The translations under genes and the position numbers were made by a program. Source: Marimonas arenosa (lineage in GTDB: Bacteria > Pseudomonadota > Alphaproteobacteria > Rhodobacterales > Rhodobacteraceae). Taken from it: a stretch of 64,000 bases of DNA. This document shows positions 1-8,731 of the stretch, piece after piece (the first letter of the stretch is position 1; every line of letters begins with the position of its first letter). Location of the stretch: NCBI RefSeq assembly GCF_030848945.1, contig NZ_JANHAX010000001.1, positions 620,001 to 684,000 of the forward strand. Reading direction: 5' to 3'. The notes under the pieces are model-generated. The model worked only from the letters and a program-made list of their open reading frames with translations, was not told the origin of the DNA and made no database searches.

Positions 1-393
1 CGGCTGCTGCGCGACGGTGGCGACGTGCTGTTCGTCTCCTCCGGGTTCATGACCATGCGCGCGCTCGATGCGGCCGAGAACCTGGCACAGGAAGGCATCT
101 CCTGCGCCGTGTTGCATTCGCCCACGATCAAGCCGCTCGACGCCACCACCATCACGGCCGAGGCCGCGAAAGGCGGACGCCTCGTGGTGACCGCCGAGAA
201 CCATTCGATCACCGGCGGCCTGGGCGAGGCCGTGGCAGGTGCGCTGATGCGTGCAGGCGTCCACACGCCGTTCCGCCAGATTGCCCTGCCCGACGAGTTC
301 CTCGACGCCGGCGCCCTGCCGACGCTGCATGATCAATACGGGCTCAGCGTCGCGGCAGTGACGGCGTCGGTCAAATCCTGGCTCGCCGCATGA
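1..393 (+). CDS. transketolase C-terminal subunit (5' end outside window)
   Basis: The frame is open from base 1, so the gene begins upstream of the window; 130 residues are visible. They match the C-terminal domain of transketolase-type TPP enzymes: a strand with VLFVSSGFMT, the LHSPTIKPLD stretch, and a VTAENHSITGGLGEAVA segment typical of the transketolase and DXS C-terminal region. The short tail ends in KSWLAA. This probably belongs to a split transketolase, with the small subunit carrying the pyrimidine and C-terminal domains. The last codons overlap the next gene by ATGA, so the two are translationally coupled. The substrate cannot be told from this fragment. Confidence 0.85.
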   Translation, partial: RLLRDGGDVLFVSSGFMTMRALDAAENLAQEGISCAVLHSPTIKPLDATTITAEAAKGGRLVVTAENHSITGGLGEAVAGALMRAGVHTPFRQIALPDEFLDAGALPTLHDQYGLSVAAVTASVKSWLAA

Positions 394-1295
394 GCGGCCC
401 GAGCACGGCGATCATCGGCCTCGGCGCCATGGGGATGGGGATGGCCCGCAACATCCTCGCCGCCGGTCTACCGCTCAAAGGTTACGACCTGTCAGGTCCG
501 GCCCGTGACCGCTTTGCCGGGCTCGGCGGCAGCGCCTGCGACAGCGCGGCCGGGGCAGCGGACGGCTGCGATCTGCTGATCCTGATGGTGGTCAACGCCG
601 TCCAGGCCCGCGCCGCGCTGTTCGACACCGGCGCCGCTGCCGCGCTGGCCCCCGGCGCCACGGTCATGCTGTCGTCCACGGTTGCCCCGGCCGATGCCCG
701 GGCTTTGGCCGCCGACCTCGCCGCGACCGGCGTGACACTGCTCGACGCCCCGGTCTCGGGTGGCCAGGTCGGAGCCGAGGCCGGAACGCTGACCGTCATG
801 GCCGCGGGCGCGGCCGCCGCCTTCGACCGTGCCGCCCCGGTACTCGAGGCGATCGCGAAAACCGTCCACCGGCTGGGCGACACCCCCGGGCTCGGCGCCA
901 CCTACAAGACCGTGCACCAGCTTGCCGCCGGGGTGCACCTGGTCGCCGCGGCCGAGGTGGTCGCGCTCGGCACCCGCGCCGGCTGCGATCCCGAAACCCT
1001 GTTGTCGATCATCTCGGGGGCAGCGGGCCAAAGCTGGATGTTCGACGACCGCGCCCCGCGGATGATCATGGACGACCCGCCGGTGACCTCGACGGTCGAG
1101 ATCTTCCTCAAGGATCTCGGCCTGGTGCTCGAAACCGGCCGCGACACAGCCACGCCGCTGCCGCTGGCCGCGGCCGCCTATCAGATGCTCACCGCCGCTG
1201 GCGGGCTGGGCCACGGCCAGGCCGACGACAGCGCGGTGATCCGCGCCTACCAGGCCCTGACCGGCACCGGCCCCGCGACCACAGGAAAGGACTGA
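390..1295 (+). CDS. NAD(P)-dependent 3-hydroxyisobutyrate-type dehydrogenase
   Basis: A 301-residue member of the beta-hydroxyacid dehydrogenase family, which oxidises the hydroxyl of a small hydroxy acid with NAD(P). The N-terminal Rossmann motif is GLGAMGMGMA (about residues 10-19). The substrate-loop signature DAPVSGG lies near residue 118, and the catalytic Lys is in the ATYKTVHQ segment near residue 172. The GLGxMGMG form of the nucleotide motif is common in L-threonate dehydrogenase (LtnD) relatives, so a four-carbon sugar acid is a reasonable guess but unproven. It starts inside the stop of the transketolase gene (ATGA) and is followed after three bases by an SDR gene, so the three form one operon. 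Confidence 0.85.
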   Translation: MSGPSTAIIGLGAMGMGMARNILAAGLPLKGYDLSGPARDRFAGLGGSACDSAAGAADGCDLLILMVVNAVQARAALFDTGAAAALAPGATVMLSSTVAPADARALAADLAATGVTLLDAPVSGGQVGAEAGTLTVMAAGAAAAFDRAAPVLEAIAKTVHRLGDTPGLGATYKTVHQLAAGVHLVAAAEVVALGTRAGCDPETLLSIISGAAGQSWMFDDRAPRMIMDDPPVTSTVEIFLKDLGLVLETGRDTATPLPLAAAAYQMLTAAGGLGHGQADDSAVIRAYQALTGTGPATTGKD

Positions 1296-1298
1296 CCC

Positions 1299-2054
1299 AT
1301 GGGACTTCTTGACGGCAAAACCGCCATCATCACCGGCGCCGCTTCGCCGCGCGGCCTGGGCAAGGCCAGCGCCAGGCTGTTCGCAGAGCATGGCGCCCGT
1401 GTCGCGATCCTCGATCTCGACGCCGCGCAGTCCGAAGCCGCCGCGGCGGATCTTCCCGGCGCGGGCCATATCGGTCTCGCCTGCGATGTCACCGACAAAT
1501 GGGCCTGCATCGACACCGTCGCGGCGGTGCTCGACGCCTTCGGACAGGTCGACATCCTGATCAACAACGCCGGCATCACCCAGCCGCTCAAGGTCATGGA
1601 GATCGAACCCGGCAACTACGACGCGGTGCTCGACGTCAACCTTCGCGGCACGCTCTACATGAGCCAGGCGCTGATCCCGCACCTGCGCGAACGCAACACC
1701 GGCGCCATCGTCAACATGTCGTCGGTCTCGGCCCAACGCGGTGGCGGCATCTTCGGCGGGCCGCATTACTCGGCGGCCAAGGCAGGTATTCTGGGGCTGA
1801 CCAAGGCAATGGCACGCGAACTCGCGCCCGATGGCATCCGGGTCAACGCAATCTGCCCCGGCTTCATCGCCACCGACATCACCGCTGGCAAGCTGACCCC
1901 CGAGATGAAGGTGACGATCCTCGACGGCATCCCGATGGGCCGCGCCGGCGAAGCCTCGGACGTGGCCGGCTGCGCTCTGTTCCTGGCCTCGGATCTGTCG
2001 GCCTATGTCACCGGCTCCGAGGTCGACGTGAACGGCGGCTCGCTGATCCACTGA
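1299..2054 (+). CDS. SDR family NAD(P)-dependent oxidoreductase
   Basis: A 251-residue classical short-chain dehydrogenase/reductase. The cofactor motif reads TGAASPRGLGKA near residue 12, the structural NNAG motif is at about residue 89, the catalytic Ser is in MSSVSA, and the Tyr/Lys pair is in HYSAAKAG. The C-terminus VTGSEVDVNGG is typical of the family. A Shine-Dalgarno-like AGGAAAGGA precedes the ATG. It is the last gene of the transketolase operon. Annotation as a 3-oxoacyl-ACP reductase would be generic; the operon context points to a polyol or sugar-acid substrate. Confidence 0.85.
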   Translation: MGLLDGKTAIITGAASPRGLGKASARLFAEHGARVAILDLDAAQSEAAAADLPGAGHIGLACDVTDKWACIDTVAAVLDAFGQVDILINNAGITQPLKVMEIEPGNYDAVLDVNLRGTLYMSQALIPHLRERNTGAIVNMSSVSAQRGGGIFGGPHYSAAKAGILGLTKAMARELAPDGIRVNAICPGFIATDITAGKLTPEMKVTILDGIPMGRAGEASDVAGCALFLASDLSAYVTGSEVDVNGGSLIH

Positions 2055-2368
2055 ACCTGAGTGGACAGAATGCCCGTCGCCCCCTGGTTACAACGGTTCT
2101 TCATTTGACCGCGTCGGAGACCCTGTAGACCGGCGTCTTCTGACCTGGAGCAAACCTTCGAGCACGAGCCGGGCCAGCGGCGGACCGTGGGCTGTCGCGG
2201 CGACGGTTGAGTTGCGCGCTTGATGCTTGCCAAGCACGTCCTGCCTTGAAAGCCAGGCGCTTCGCTCGCAAAAGCGGCAGACCGCCGGAACGGTCCGCCG
2301 CTGGCCCGGCGGCCTTCGGCCTTGATTCCGGGCCGGAAATAACCAACGGCGTGAAAACCCGCCCCGGA
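2055..2368. other. intergenic region with nested inverted repeats
   Basis: This lies between two convergent genes and no credible gene is seen. It holds an inverted repeat GGCCCGG (2303-2309) / CCGGGCC (2328-2334) with an inner GGCCTTCGGCC hairpin (2311-2321), and a GACCG/CGGTC pair just before it. The stems lack T-runs on either side, so they are weak candidates for intrinsic terminators; a decayed repeat element is equally possible. Confidence 0.5.
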
Positions 2369-3337
2369 TCACGCGCCAGAAAGTTCGCCTTCGGCATCGA
2401 TCTCCTCGACCCGCAGCCCGTGCTGCGCCACGATCCGCACCACCGCGGCCTGGTGCTCCGCCACCTGTTGGTCGATCCAGGCGAGGAACAGCTTGACCGC
2501 CCGCCGGTTCAGATAACGTGGCGGACACAGCGCCCAGTAGGCCGGAAAACTCAGCACCGGCCGCTCGGGCGTCACCGGCACCAGCCGCCCCGCGGCCACG
2601 TCGCGCGCTGCCAGCGCCAGCGATTCCAATACGATGCCCGCCCCGTCGAGCGCCAGTTGCAGCGCCATGGTCGAGCGATCCATGAGGACGGACTTTCTGT
2701 TCGCTTCGGTCTCCAATCCATTGCGAAACAACCAGAAATCCCACTTGCACAAGGCCCGCGCGCTGTCGATCAGCCGCGCCCCGTCAAGCCGCGCCGCGCC
2801 CTCGCCCGCCAACCCGGACAGATACCCCGGGCTGGCCAGCGGCAGCACCTGGTCCTGCACCACCGGCGCCATGTGAAACCCGCTCCAGGCCCCGGTGCCA
2901 GAACGGATATCGAGGTCCATGATCTCGGCCTCGAAATCCGTGGGGTCCGGCGCGGCGTCGACCCGCAGGTCCCAGTCGGGATGACGGGCGACGAAATCCG
3001 ACAGCCGCGGCCCCAGCCAGCGCACCCCGAAACTGGGCGTCACCCGCAGGTTCAGCCGCCGGTTCTCGCGGGTCTTGCCCAGCCCCTGCTGGGCCGCCCG
3101 CAGCATCCGCAATGCCGTGCCCGACGCCTGGAAAAGCTGCTCACCCTCGAGCGTCAGGCTCAGTTGCCGCCCGCCCCGGCGGAACAGCTTTACCCCCAGC
3201 TGCTGTTCCAGCAGCTTGATCTGCTGACTGACAGCCGAGGGCGACACTGACAGCTCTTCGGCCGCACGGGTCACCGTGCCACGCCGTGCCACGGTTTCGA
3301 AGTAGAGATAGGCGTTGAGATTTGGCTGCCGCGTCAC
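2369..3337 (-). CDS. LysR family transcriptional regulator (GcvA-like)
   Basis: A 322-residue LysR regulator. The start is taken as the GTG at 3337-3335, which overlaps the upstream stop as GTGA; a longer reading frame upstream is only the antisense of the FAH gene. The winged HTH spans about residues 7-65, with AAEELSVSPSAVSQQIKLLE as the helix-turn-helix, followed by the substrate-binding domain. The GcvA-like LFRRGGRQLSLTLEGE segment is evident. It is the third gene of a GntR-FAH-LysR operon. Its effector is unknown; a metabolite of the same sugar-acid pathway is a natural guess. Confidence 0.88.
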   Translation of the reverse strand: MTRQPNLNAYLYFETVARRGTVTRAAEELSVSPSAVSQQIKLLEQQLGVKLFRRGGRQLSLTLEGEQLFQASGTALRMLRAAQQGLGKTRENRRLNLRVTPSFGVRWLGPRLSDFVARHPDWDLRVDAAPDPTDFEAEIMDLDIRSGTGAWSGFHMAPVVQDQVLPLASPGYLSGLAGEGAARLDGARLIDSARALCKWDFWLFRNGLETEANRKSVLMDRSTMALQLALDGAGIVLESLALAARDVAAGRLVPVTPERPVLSFPAYWALCPPRYLNRRAVKLFLAWIDQQVAEHQAAVVRIVAQHGLRVEEIDAEGELSGA

Positions 3338-4173
3338 GCCGCCGCCACGGCCTCCTGCCGCTGCTTGCCCAGCCCCTCGACTTCGAGTTCCATCACATCG
3401 CCGGGACGCAGAAAGCGTTGCGGGCTCATCCCCATGCCGACGCCCGACGGCGTGCCGGTGGCGATGACATCGCCCGGCTGCAGCTTCATGAAGCGGCTCA
3501 TGTAGGAGACGATTTCGGCCACCGAGAAGATCATGTCGTCGGTGTTCGAGTCCTGCACCACGTCGCCGTTCAGCGACAGCCAGAGCCGCAACGTCTGCGG
3601 ATCGCCGACCTCGTCGGCGGTGACCAGCCAGGGCCCGGTCGGCCCGAATGACGGCGCCGACTTGCCCTTGATCCACTGTCCGCCCTTCTCGATCTGGAAT
3701 TCGCGCTCGCTGACATCATTGATCGTGCAATAGCCCGCGACGCAATCCAGCGCCTCCGCCTCGCTGACATAAAGCGCCTCGCGCCCGATCACCACGCCCA
3801 GTTCGACCTCCCAATCCGATTTCTGCGACCCGCGCGGAATGATCACCGGGTCATCGGGGCCCGACAGCGCCGAGGATGCCTTGGAAAAGATGATCGGCTC
3901 CTTCGGCACGTCCATGCCGGATTCCGCGGCATGCTTGGCATAGTTGAGCCCGATGCAGAAAAAGTTCGGCACCGTGCCGACACACGGTCCGATCCGCCCC
4001 GGGGCGTCGACAACCGGCAGGCTGGCGATGTCGATGTCGCGCAGGCTGTCCAGCCGCTCCAGCGATACGCCGCGCCCGGCGAAATCCGGGCCTGACAGCG
4101 CCCGCACCCGGCCCTCGCCATCGAGAATGCCCGGTTGTTCCTGCCCCGCGGGACCATAACGTAGTAGTTTCAT
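3334..4173 (-). CDS. fumarylacetoacetate hydrolase family protein
   Basis: A 279-residue FAH-fold enzyme. The ATG at 4173 has GGAGACAC upstream and overlaps the GntR stop (ATGA). The metal-site signature is visible: FSKASSALSGPDDPVIIPRG, then DWEVELGVVIG with the conserved acidic ligands, and a GKSAPSFGPTGPW stretch. Bacterial homologues of this length cleave or hydrate acylpyruvates and diketo-deoxy sugar acids; 2,4-diketo-3-deoxy-L-fuconate hydrolase is one known member. Together with the SDR at 14328-15050 that resembles the dehydrogenase of that pathway, a diketo-deoxy-sugar-acid hydrolase is plausible, but the exact substrate is inference. Confidence 0.85.
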   Translation of the reverse strand: MKLLRYGPAGQEQPGILDGEGRVRALSGPDFAGRGVSLERLDSLRDIDIASLPVVDAPGRIGPCVGTVPNFFCIGLNYAKHAAESGMDVPKEPIIFSKASSALSGPDDPVIIPRGSQKSDWEVELGVVIGREALYVSEAEALDCVAGYCTINDVSEREFQIEKGGQWIKGKSAPSFGPTGPWLVTADEVGDPQTLRLWLSLNGDVVQDSNTDDMIFSVAEIVSYMSRFMKLQPGDVIATGTPSGVGMGMSPQRFLRPGDVMELEVEGLGKQRQEAVAAA

Positions 4174-4865
4174 GTCGTGTCTCCTGTTTTCGCCTCGACC
4201 GGGTCGGCGTCGCCGGCTTCGGCCTCGGCTTCGATCACCCCGCGGATGTCCTCTGCCAGATGCCAGAGGTGATTGTCGATAGCCGCCCGCGAGGCCGAAA
4301 TGTCGCGGGCCTTCAATGCCTCGACGATCCGCATGTGCTCGTTGACCACACGCTCGCGGTTGCGTCGCTGCGACGCCGCGAGATAACGCGCGCGCCACAG
4401 CCGCTGCAGATAGGAGCAGTGCGTCTCTGCCAGCGCCTTGTTGTGCGACGCCGCCGCGATGGCTGTGTGGAAGGACATGTCGATCTCGAACATGTCCAAC
4501 GGATCGGTGGTGTCGAAATGGGCCGCCATGTGATCAACGATGCCCTCGATCTTTGCCACGTCTTTTTCGGTGGCGTGCTTGCAGGCCAGTTCGGCCGACA
4601 GCTTCTCCAGCGCGATCAGGACCTCGGCCTGGTCCGAGACCTGCTTGAAGCTCGGCCGCGCGACGATCGGGCTGCGGGACGGGCGCAGGATCACCAGACC
4701 CTCCTTGGCGAGGCTCCGAATCGCTTCGCGCATCGGCGTGCGGCTGACCCCAAGTTCGGCGGCGTTGTCACGTTCCTTGATCGAGGCCCCGGGCGCCAGA
4801 CGGCCACGCAGGATATCCCTGCGAAGCTGCTTGGCGATCTGTTCTGCCAGAATGGGTTCCGCCAT
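4170..4865 (-). CDS. GntR/FCD family regulator, likely controlling the TGGTATACCA sites
   Basis: A 231-residue GntR regulator of the FadR (FCD) subfamily. The N-terminal winged HTH (about residues 8-72) contains ERDNAAELGVSRTPMREAIR, and the all-helical FCD effector domain (about 80-210) contains the FHTAIAAASHN metal/effector segment. It is transcribed divergently from the dctPQM operon. Two perfect palindromes with the GGTATACC core lie in the 233-base gap between the two genes. FCD regulators often bind TGGTATACCA-like operators and respond to sugar acids or carboxylates, usually as repressors. Autoregulation and control of the transporter are therefore likely. Confidence 0.88.
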   Translation of the reverse strand: MAEPILAEQIAKQLRRDILRGRLAPGASIKERDNAAELGVSRTPMREAIRSLAKEGLVILRPSRSPIVARPSFKQVSDQAEVLIALEKLSAELACKHATEKDVAKIEGIVDHMAAHFDTTDPLDMFEIDMSFHTAIAAASHNKALAETHCSYLQRLWRARYLAASQRRNRERVVNEHMRIVEALKARDISASRAAIDNHLWHLAEDIRGVIEAEAEAGDADPVEAKTGDTT

Positions 4866-4961
4866 CAGGGCCTTCTTCCTTCAACGCGCGCAAAGCGCCG
4901 CAGTCCGGGGACCGCCCCTGCTCGGACCGGCAATGGATCCCGGCGCATCCCGGTGTCGAAA

Positions 4962-4975
4962 TTTGGTATACCAAA
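4962..4975. promoter_or_regulatory. GntR-type operator, TTTGGTATACCAAA
   Basis: A perfect 14-base palindrome in the divergent promoter between the GntR gene (start 4865) and dctP (start 5099). It has the same core as four other sites in the window. Its centre is 55 bases from the next site, about five helical turns, which would allow cooperative binding or looping. Confidence 0.75.
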
Positions 4976-5015
4976 ATCTGTTGATTGTCGACACGGCATT
5001 CGCTAGCGTCATTCG

Positions 5016-5031
5016 AGATGGTATACCATCT
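5016..5031. promoter_or_regulatory. GntR-type operator, AGATGGTATACCATCT
   Basis: A perfect 16-base palindrome 67 bases before the dctP start codon. It shares the TGGTATACCA core with sites at 4962, 25085, 31399 and 38444. It probably overlaps the dctPQM promoter, consistent with repression by the divergent GntR/FCD protein. Confidence 0.75.
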
Positions 5032-5098
5032 TCCGGCGCATGCGAACCGCAGCGCCTGACTGAAACGGCGGCATGGAGGGCCGCCAAGGGAGGAAAAC

Positions 5099-6112
5099 AT
5101 GACACTCAAATCGCTTCTGATGGCCACCGCCGCCACCGCGCTTGTCGCCGGGGCCGCCACCGCCGAGCCGGTGACGCTGCGGGTGCAGTCCCACTATGCG
5201 ACGGAACACCCGACCGGCAAGATGCTGGCCCAATGGGCCGATGACGTGCAGACCATGTCTGGCGGCGACATCACCGTCGAGATGTTCTACTCGTCGTCGG
5301 TCGTGGCCACGACCGAAACTTTCGACGCCGCGATCAACGGCATTCTCGACTGCGACGCCACCGGCGGCGCCTACCAGACCGGCAAGAACCCGGCGTTTCA
5401 GTTCGTCGGCGACATCATGGGCGGCTATGACACCCCGTGGCAGCAGTATTCGTGGCTCTATTACGGCGACGGTTATGCCGCCGCGCAGGAGCTTTACAAC
5501 GCCCAGAATATGCAGCTGATCGGCTGGTCGATCTATGGCCAGGAATCGCTCTCCTCTTCCAAGCCAATTCGCGGCTTCGAGGACCTCAAGGGCTGGAAGT
5601 TCCGTTCGCCGCCGGGCATGGAAACCGAGATCTTCGAGAAGCTGGGCGCCTCGCCCATCGTGATGGACTTCACCGAGATTTTCACCGCGCTTGAAACCGG
5701 TATCATCGACGGCGCCGATGCCTCGGGGCTGAACAACAATGTCGGCCTTGGTCTTTACGACATCGTCAAGCACGCCACCTATCCCGGCTTCCACTCGATG
5801 CCGTCGGACCATCTGGCGTGCAACCTGGATATCTGGAACGGCCTGACCGACCAGCAGCGCCGCATCATCGACACCGCGTGGCAGAAACTGTCTTTCCACG
5901 TCGCTCTGTCGAACGAAAAGCTCAATGCCGAAGCCGCAGCCAAGCTGCAGGCCGAAGGCGTCACGCTGTATGACTGGTCGACCGAAGACCGCGCCACCTT
6001 CCGCAAGGCCGCCCAGGCCGCGTGGGACGACTGGGGCACCCGGTCGCCGGAAGCCGGCAAGATCCTGGCCAGCCACAAGGCCTACCTGAAGCAACTCGGC
6101 CTGATCCAATAA
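5099..6112 (+). CDS. dctP: TRAP transporter substrate-binding protein (DctP family)
   Basis: A 337-residue periplasmic solute receptor. The Sec signal peptide is MTLKSLLMATAATALVAGAA with a likely cut after TA-EP (near residue 22). The mature part has the TRAP pattern: SHYATEHPTGKM, then KGWKFRSPPGM, where the Arg binds the ligand carboxylate, and ALETGIIDGAD. TRAP receptors deliver organic acids to the DctQM symporter. AGGGAGGAAAAC precedes the ATG. Encoded with sugar-acid dehydratases and two GntR operators upstream, it probably binds a uronate, aldonate or aldarate. A stem-loop after the stop may raise its level over the permease. Confidence 0.92.
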   Translation: MTLKSLLMATAATALVAGAATAEPVTLRVQSHYATEHPTGKMLAQWADDVQTMSGGDITVEMFYSSSVVATTETFDAAINGILDCDATGGAYQTGKNPAFQFVGDIMGGYDTPWQQYSWLYYGDGYAAAQELYNAQNMQLIGWSIYGQESLSSSKPIRGFEDLKGWKFRSPPGMETEIFEKLGASPIVMDFTEIFTALETGIIDGADASGLNNNVGLGLYDIVKHATYPGFHSMPSDHLACNLDIWNGLTDQQRRIIDTAWQKLSFHVALSNEKLNAEAAAKLQAEGVTLYDWSTEDRATFRKAAQAAWDDWGTRSPEAGKILASHKAYLKQLGLIQ

Positions 6113-6149
6113 GGCATGGGCCGGTTTTGGCTTTGACCTGAAAACATAA

Positions 6150-6173
6150 ATGAGCCCCCGCGCGGGGGCTCAT
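6150..6173. promoter_or_regulatory. stem-loop between dctP and dctQ
   Basis: A perfect palindrome with 12-base arms, ATGAGCCCCCGC and its complement, 37 bases after the dctP stop. No T-run follows, so full termination is unlikely. It could protect the 3' end of dctP mRNA or partly attenuate, giving more receptor than membrane subunits. The TAXI-TRAP operon has a comparable stem-loop at 41050-41083. Confidence 0.7.
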
Positions 6174-6215
6174 ACTTGCCGGTAGAAATGGTCCAGAATC
6201 GTGGGGAGGACGGGC

Positions 6216-7022
6216 GTGGAACAGGAAAGCCTTTGGCTGGGGCGGATGCGCGGGCCGGTTCGCATGGCGATGCTGGCCTTTATCGGTGCTGCCGCCCTGC
6301 TTTATGCATGGTTGGTTCTGAACCAGATTTTCGTCGAAGATGCGCTGGCCATGCACGAGATGATCCGGCCCTCAGGCCGCCCGATCGTCTGGGCGATGCT
6401 GGGCACGCTCTTGGGCGCGATCGTCTTTGCGGCGCTTTATCTTTCCGATTTCCAGGGCGCGATCGAGCCCGAACCGCACGGATTTTTCGACATCCTCTCG
6501 CTCGTCACGTCGCGGGCAGCGATGATCATGATCGCGCTGGTCGTGCTCGTGATGTTCTACGAAGTGGTCTCGCGCTATGTGTTTTCGCGCCCGACCTTGT
6601 GGGCCAACGAACTGTCGCTGTGGATCGCGGCCTTCGTGTTTCTGTTCGCCGGGCAATACGCCATGCAGCAGCGCAGCCATATCCGCATCTACGTGATCTA
6701 TGACATCATGCCACGCTGGATGCAGAAGACGTCCGATGTGCTGTCGCTTCTTCTGATCGTCGGGTTCACCTTTGCGCTGGTCTGGGGCAATTATGCCGAC
6801 GCCGAGCGGCGGATGCTGCGGATGGAGACCTTCGGCACCGCCTGGGACCCGCCCATTCCAGGCATCGTCAAACCGGCGATCCTGATCATCATCGTGCTGG
6901 TCTGCATCCAGGCCATTTCGAACCTGATCGCCGACTGGAACAAATCCCCCGAACATCACTCACCCCTCGACGAGATCGACGAGACCGAGATCGAAAATAT
7001 CAAAAAAACCCTGGGGGACTGA
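6216..7022 (+). CDS. dctQ: TRAP transporter small permease (DctQ family), extended
   Basis: The small membrane subunit of the TRAP symporter, 268 residues from the GTG at 6216, which is chosen because GGGGAGGA (6203-6210) sits five bases upstream; an in-frame GTG at 6201 would lie over this site. The DctQ core occupies about residues 95-240, with the signature YEVVSRYVFSRPTLWANELS and the QQRSHIRIYV segment. It is longer than the usual 160-200 residues, with two extra hydrophobic segments near the N-terminus and an acidic tail (DEIDETEIENI). It is one base from dctM. Confidence 0.85.
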   Translation: MEQESLWLGRMRGPVRMAMLAFIGAAALLYAWLVLNQIFVEDALAMHEMIRPSGRPIVWAMLGTLLGAIVFAALYLSDFQGAIEPEPHGFFDILSLVTSRAAMIMIALVVLVMFYEVVSRYVFSRPTLWANELSLWIAAFVFLFAGQYAMQQRSHIRIYVIYDIMPRWMQKTSDVLSLLLIVGFTFALVWGNYADAERRMLRMETFGTAWDPPIPGIVKPAILIIIVLVCIQAISNLIADWNKSPEHHSPLDEIDETEIENIKKTLGD

Positions 7023-7023
7023 G

Positions 7024-8652
7024 ATGGAATTCCTTGAACTGTTCTCCTGGATGAAGGTCGGCGATGTCGCCACGCTCAGCCTCATCCTTCTCATCGGCAT
7101 GTTCGCGCTTCTGGCCATCGGCATGCCGCTGGGCTTCGCCTCGGCCTTTCTGGCGGTGGCCGTGATCGTGATGAAGTTCGGACCCGAGATCTCCTTTGGC
7201 CGGTTCGGGTCCGGCCCGATGTCGATCCTGGCGCAGGCGGTCTATCGACAGATGACCAACTATGTCCTGATCTCGGTGCCGCTCTTTATCTTCATGGCCT
7301 CGTTGCTGGAACGCTCCGGCATCGCGCGCGACATGTACAACTCGCTCAACCGGTGGCTTTCGCGCACCCGCGGCGGCATTGCCATCGTCACCTCGATCAT
7401 GGCGGTAATCATGGCCGCGATGTCGGGCATCATCGGCGGCGAGGTGGTTCTGCTGGGCCTGATCGCCCTGCCGCAGATGCTGCGGCTGGGCTATAACCAG
7501 AACCTGGCGATCGGCACGATCTGTGCCTCGGGATCGTTGGGCACCATGATCCCGCCGTCGATCGTGCTGATCTTCTACGGGCTGGTCACCGAGACCTCGA
7601 TCAAGTCGCTGTTTACCGCGTCCTTCCTGCCGGGCTTCATGCTGGCGTCGTTCTTCATCATCTACATCGTCATCCGCACCAACCTGAACCCGTCGCTGGC
7701 GCCACTGCCGGAAGACAACCCGGACGACCCCAAGGGGATGACCAAATTCCTGTTGTTCCTGGCGTTTCTGGCAAAGCTGGCCATGTGGGTCAGCCTGGCC
7801 TTTATCGGGTTGTTCGCATTGATCTCGCTGGTGCGCGGCGGGCAACTCAATGACGACGGCGTGGTGGTCTGGCGCGATATGCTGGATCGCGGCACCGACC
7901 TCGCGATTGTGGCCGCCGTTGGCTTTCTGCTCGGCCAGTTCGTGCTGGGCCGCGACCGCACCGCCCAGGGCTGGGAGATGGGCAAGGGCCTGGTTGCGCC
8001 GATCATCGTGGTCGGCGTGGTTCTGGGGTCGATCTATGGCGGCATCACCGGCATCACCGAGGCGGCGGCCATGGGCGTGATCGCGGTGTTCACGATCGGC
8101 CTGATCCGCCGCGAGATGACCTTCGAGATCGTCTGGGACAGCCTGATGCGGACGCTCAGATCCACCGGAACGATCATCTGGGTGACGATCGGCGCGGCCT
8201 CGCTTGCCGCGGCCTATACGCTGGCGGGGGGGCCGACCTACGTGGCCAACATGATCGTCGCTGCTGAACTGCCCACCATGGGCATCATCCTGGTGATGAT
8301 GGTGATCTTCCTGATCATGGGGATGTTCATGGACTGGGTCGGCATCGTGCTGCTGATCATGCCGGTGTTCCTGCCGATCGTGCTGAAACTTCCGGTCGAG
8401 GAAATCGGCGTGCTGGGCCATCTTGAACCCAAGCATGTGGCGATCTGGTTCGGCGTGGTGTTCTGTATGAACATGCAGGTCAGCTTCCTCAGCCCACCCT
8501 TCGGCCCCGCCGCCTTCTATCTCAAGTCGGTGGCACCGCCGCATATCACGCTCACCGCGATCTTCCGGGGCTTCCTGCCCTTCATCGTGCTGCAGCTGAT
8601 GGCATTGTCGGTGCTGCTGATCTGGCCGCCGATCGTCACGATATTCCTGTGA
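7024..8652 (+). CDS. dctM: TRAP transporter large permease (DctM family)
   Basis: The large permease, 542 residues, which moves the substrate with Na+ or H+. The hydrophobic profile fits 12 or more membrane spans. Family signatures are GMPLGFASAFLA near the N-terminus, SGIIGGEVVLLGLIALPQM, ASGSLGTMIPPSIVLIFYG, and GGITGITEAAAMG. An insertion of about 110 residues in the middle (near 225-330) makes it longer than the usual 430, with an apparent extra pair of membrane segments, as seen in some alphaproteobacterial DctM proteins. It directly follows dctQ. Confidence 0.92.
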   Translation: MEFLELFSWMKVGDVATLSLILLIGMFALLAIGMPLGFASAFLAVAVIVMKFGPEISFGRFGSGPMSILAQAVYRQMTNYVLISVPLFIFMASLLERSGIARDMYNSLNRWLSRTRGGIAIVTSIMAVIMAAMSGIIGGEVVLLGLIALPQMLRLGYNQNLAIGTICASGSLGTMIPPSIVLIFYGLVTETSIKSLFTASFLPGFMLASFFIIYIVIRTNLNPSLAPLPEDNPDDPKGMTKFLLFLAFLAKLAMWVSLAFIGLFALISLVRGGQLNDDGVVVWRDMLDRGTDLAIVAAVGFLLGQFVLGRDRTAQGWEMGKGLVAPIIVVGVVLGSIYGGITGITEAAAMGVIAVFTIGLIRREMTFEIVWDSLMRTLRSTGTIIWVTIGAASLAAAYTLAGGPTYVANMIVAAELPTMGIILVMMVIFLIMGMFMDWVGIVLLIMPVFLPIVLKLPVEEIGVLGHLEPKHVAIWFGVVFCMNMQVSFLSPPFGPAAFYLKSVAPPHITLTAIFRGFLPFIVLQLMALSVLLIWPPIVTIFL

Positions 8653-8731
8653 CCCGAACCGCGGCGGCAAACTTCGATCTTTCAGGGGCGGCTCAGCCCG
8701 CCGCTGATTTCGATCCAACTGGAGAGCACGC

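Noticed and set aside
492..2051. Long minus-strand open frame of 519 codons
   Set aside because: It is antisense to two well-supported plus-strand dehydrogenase genes and its protein has biased Gly/Arg/His composition with no family motif.
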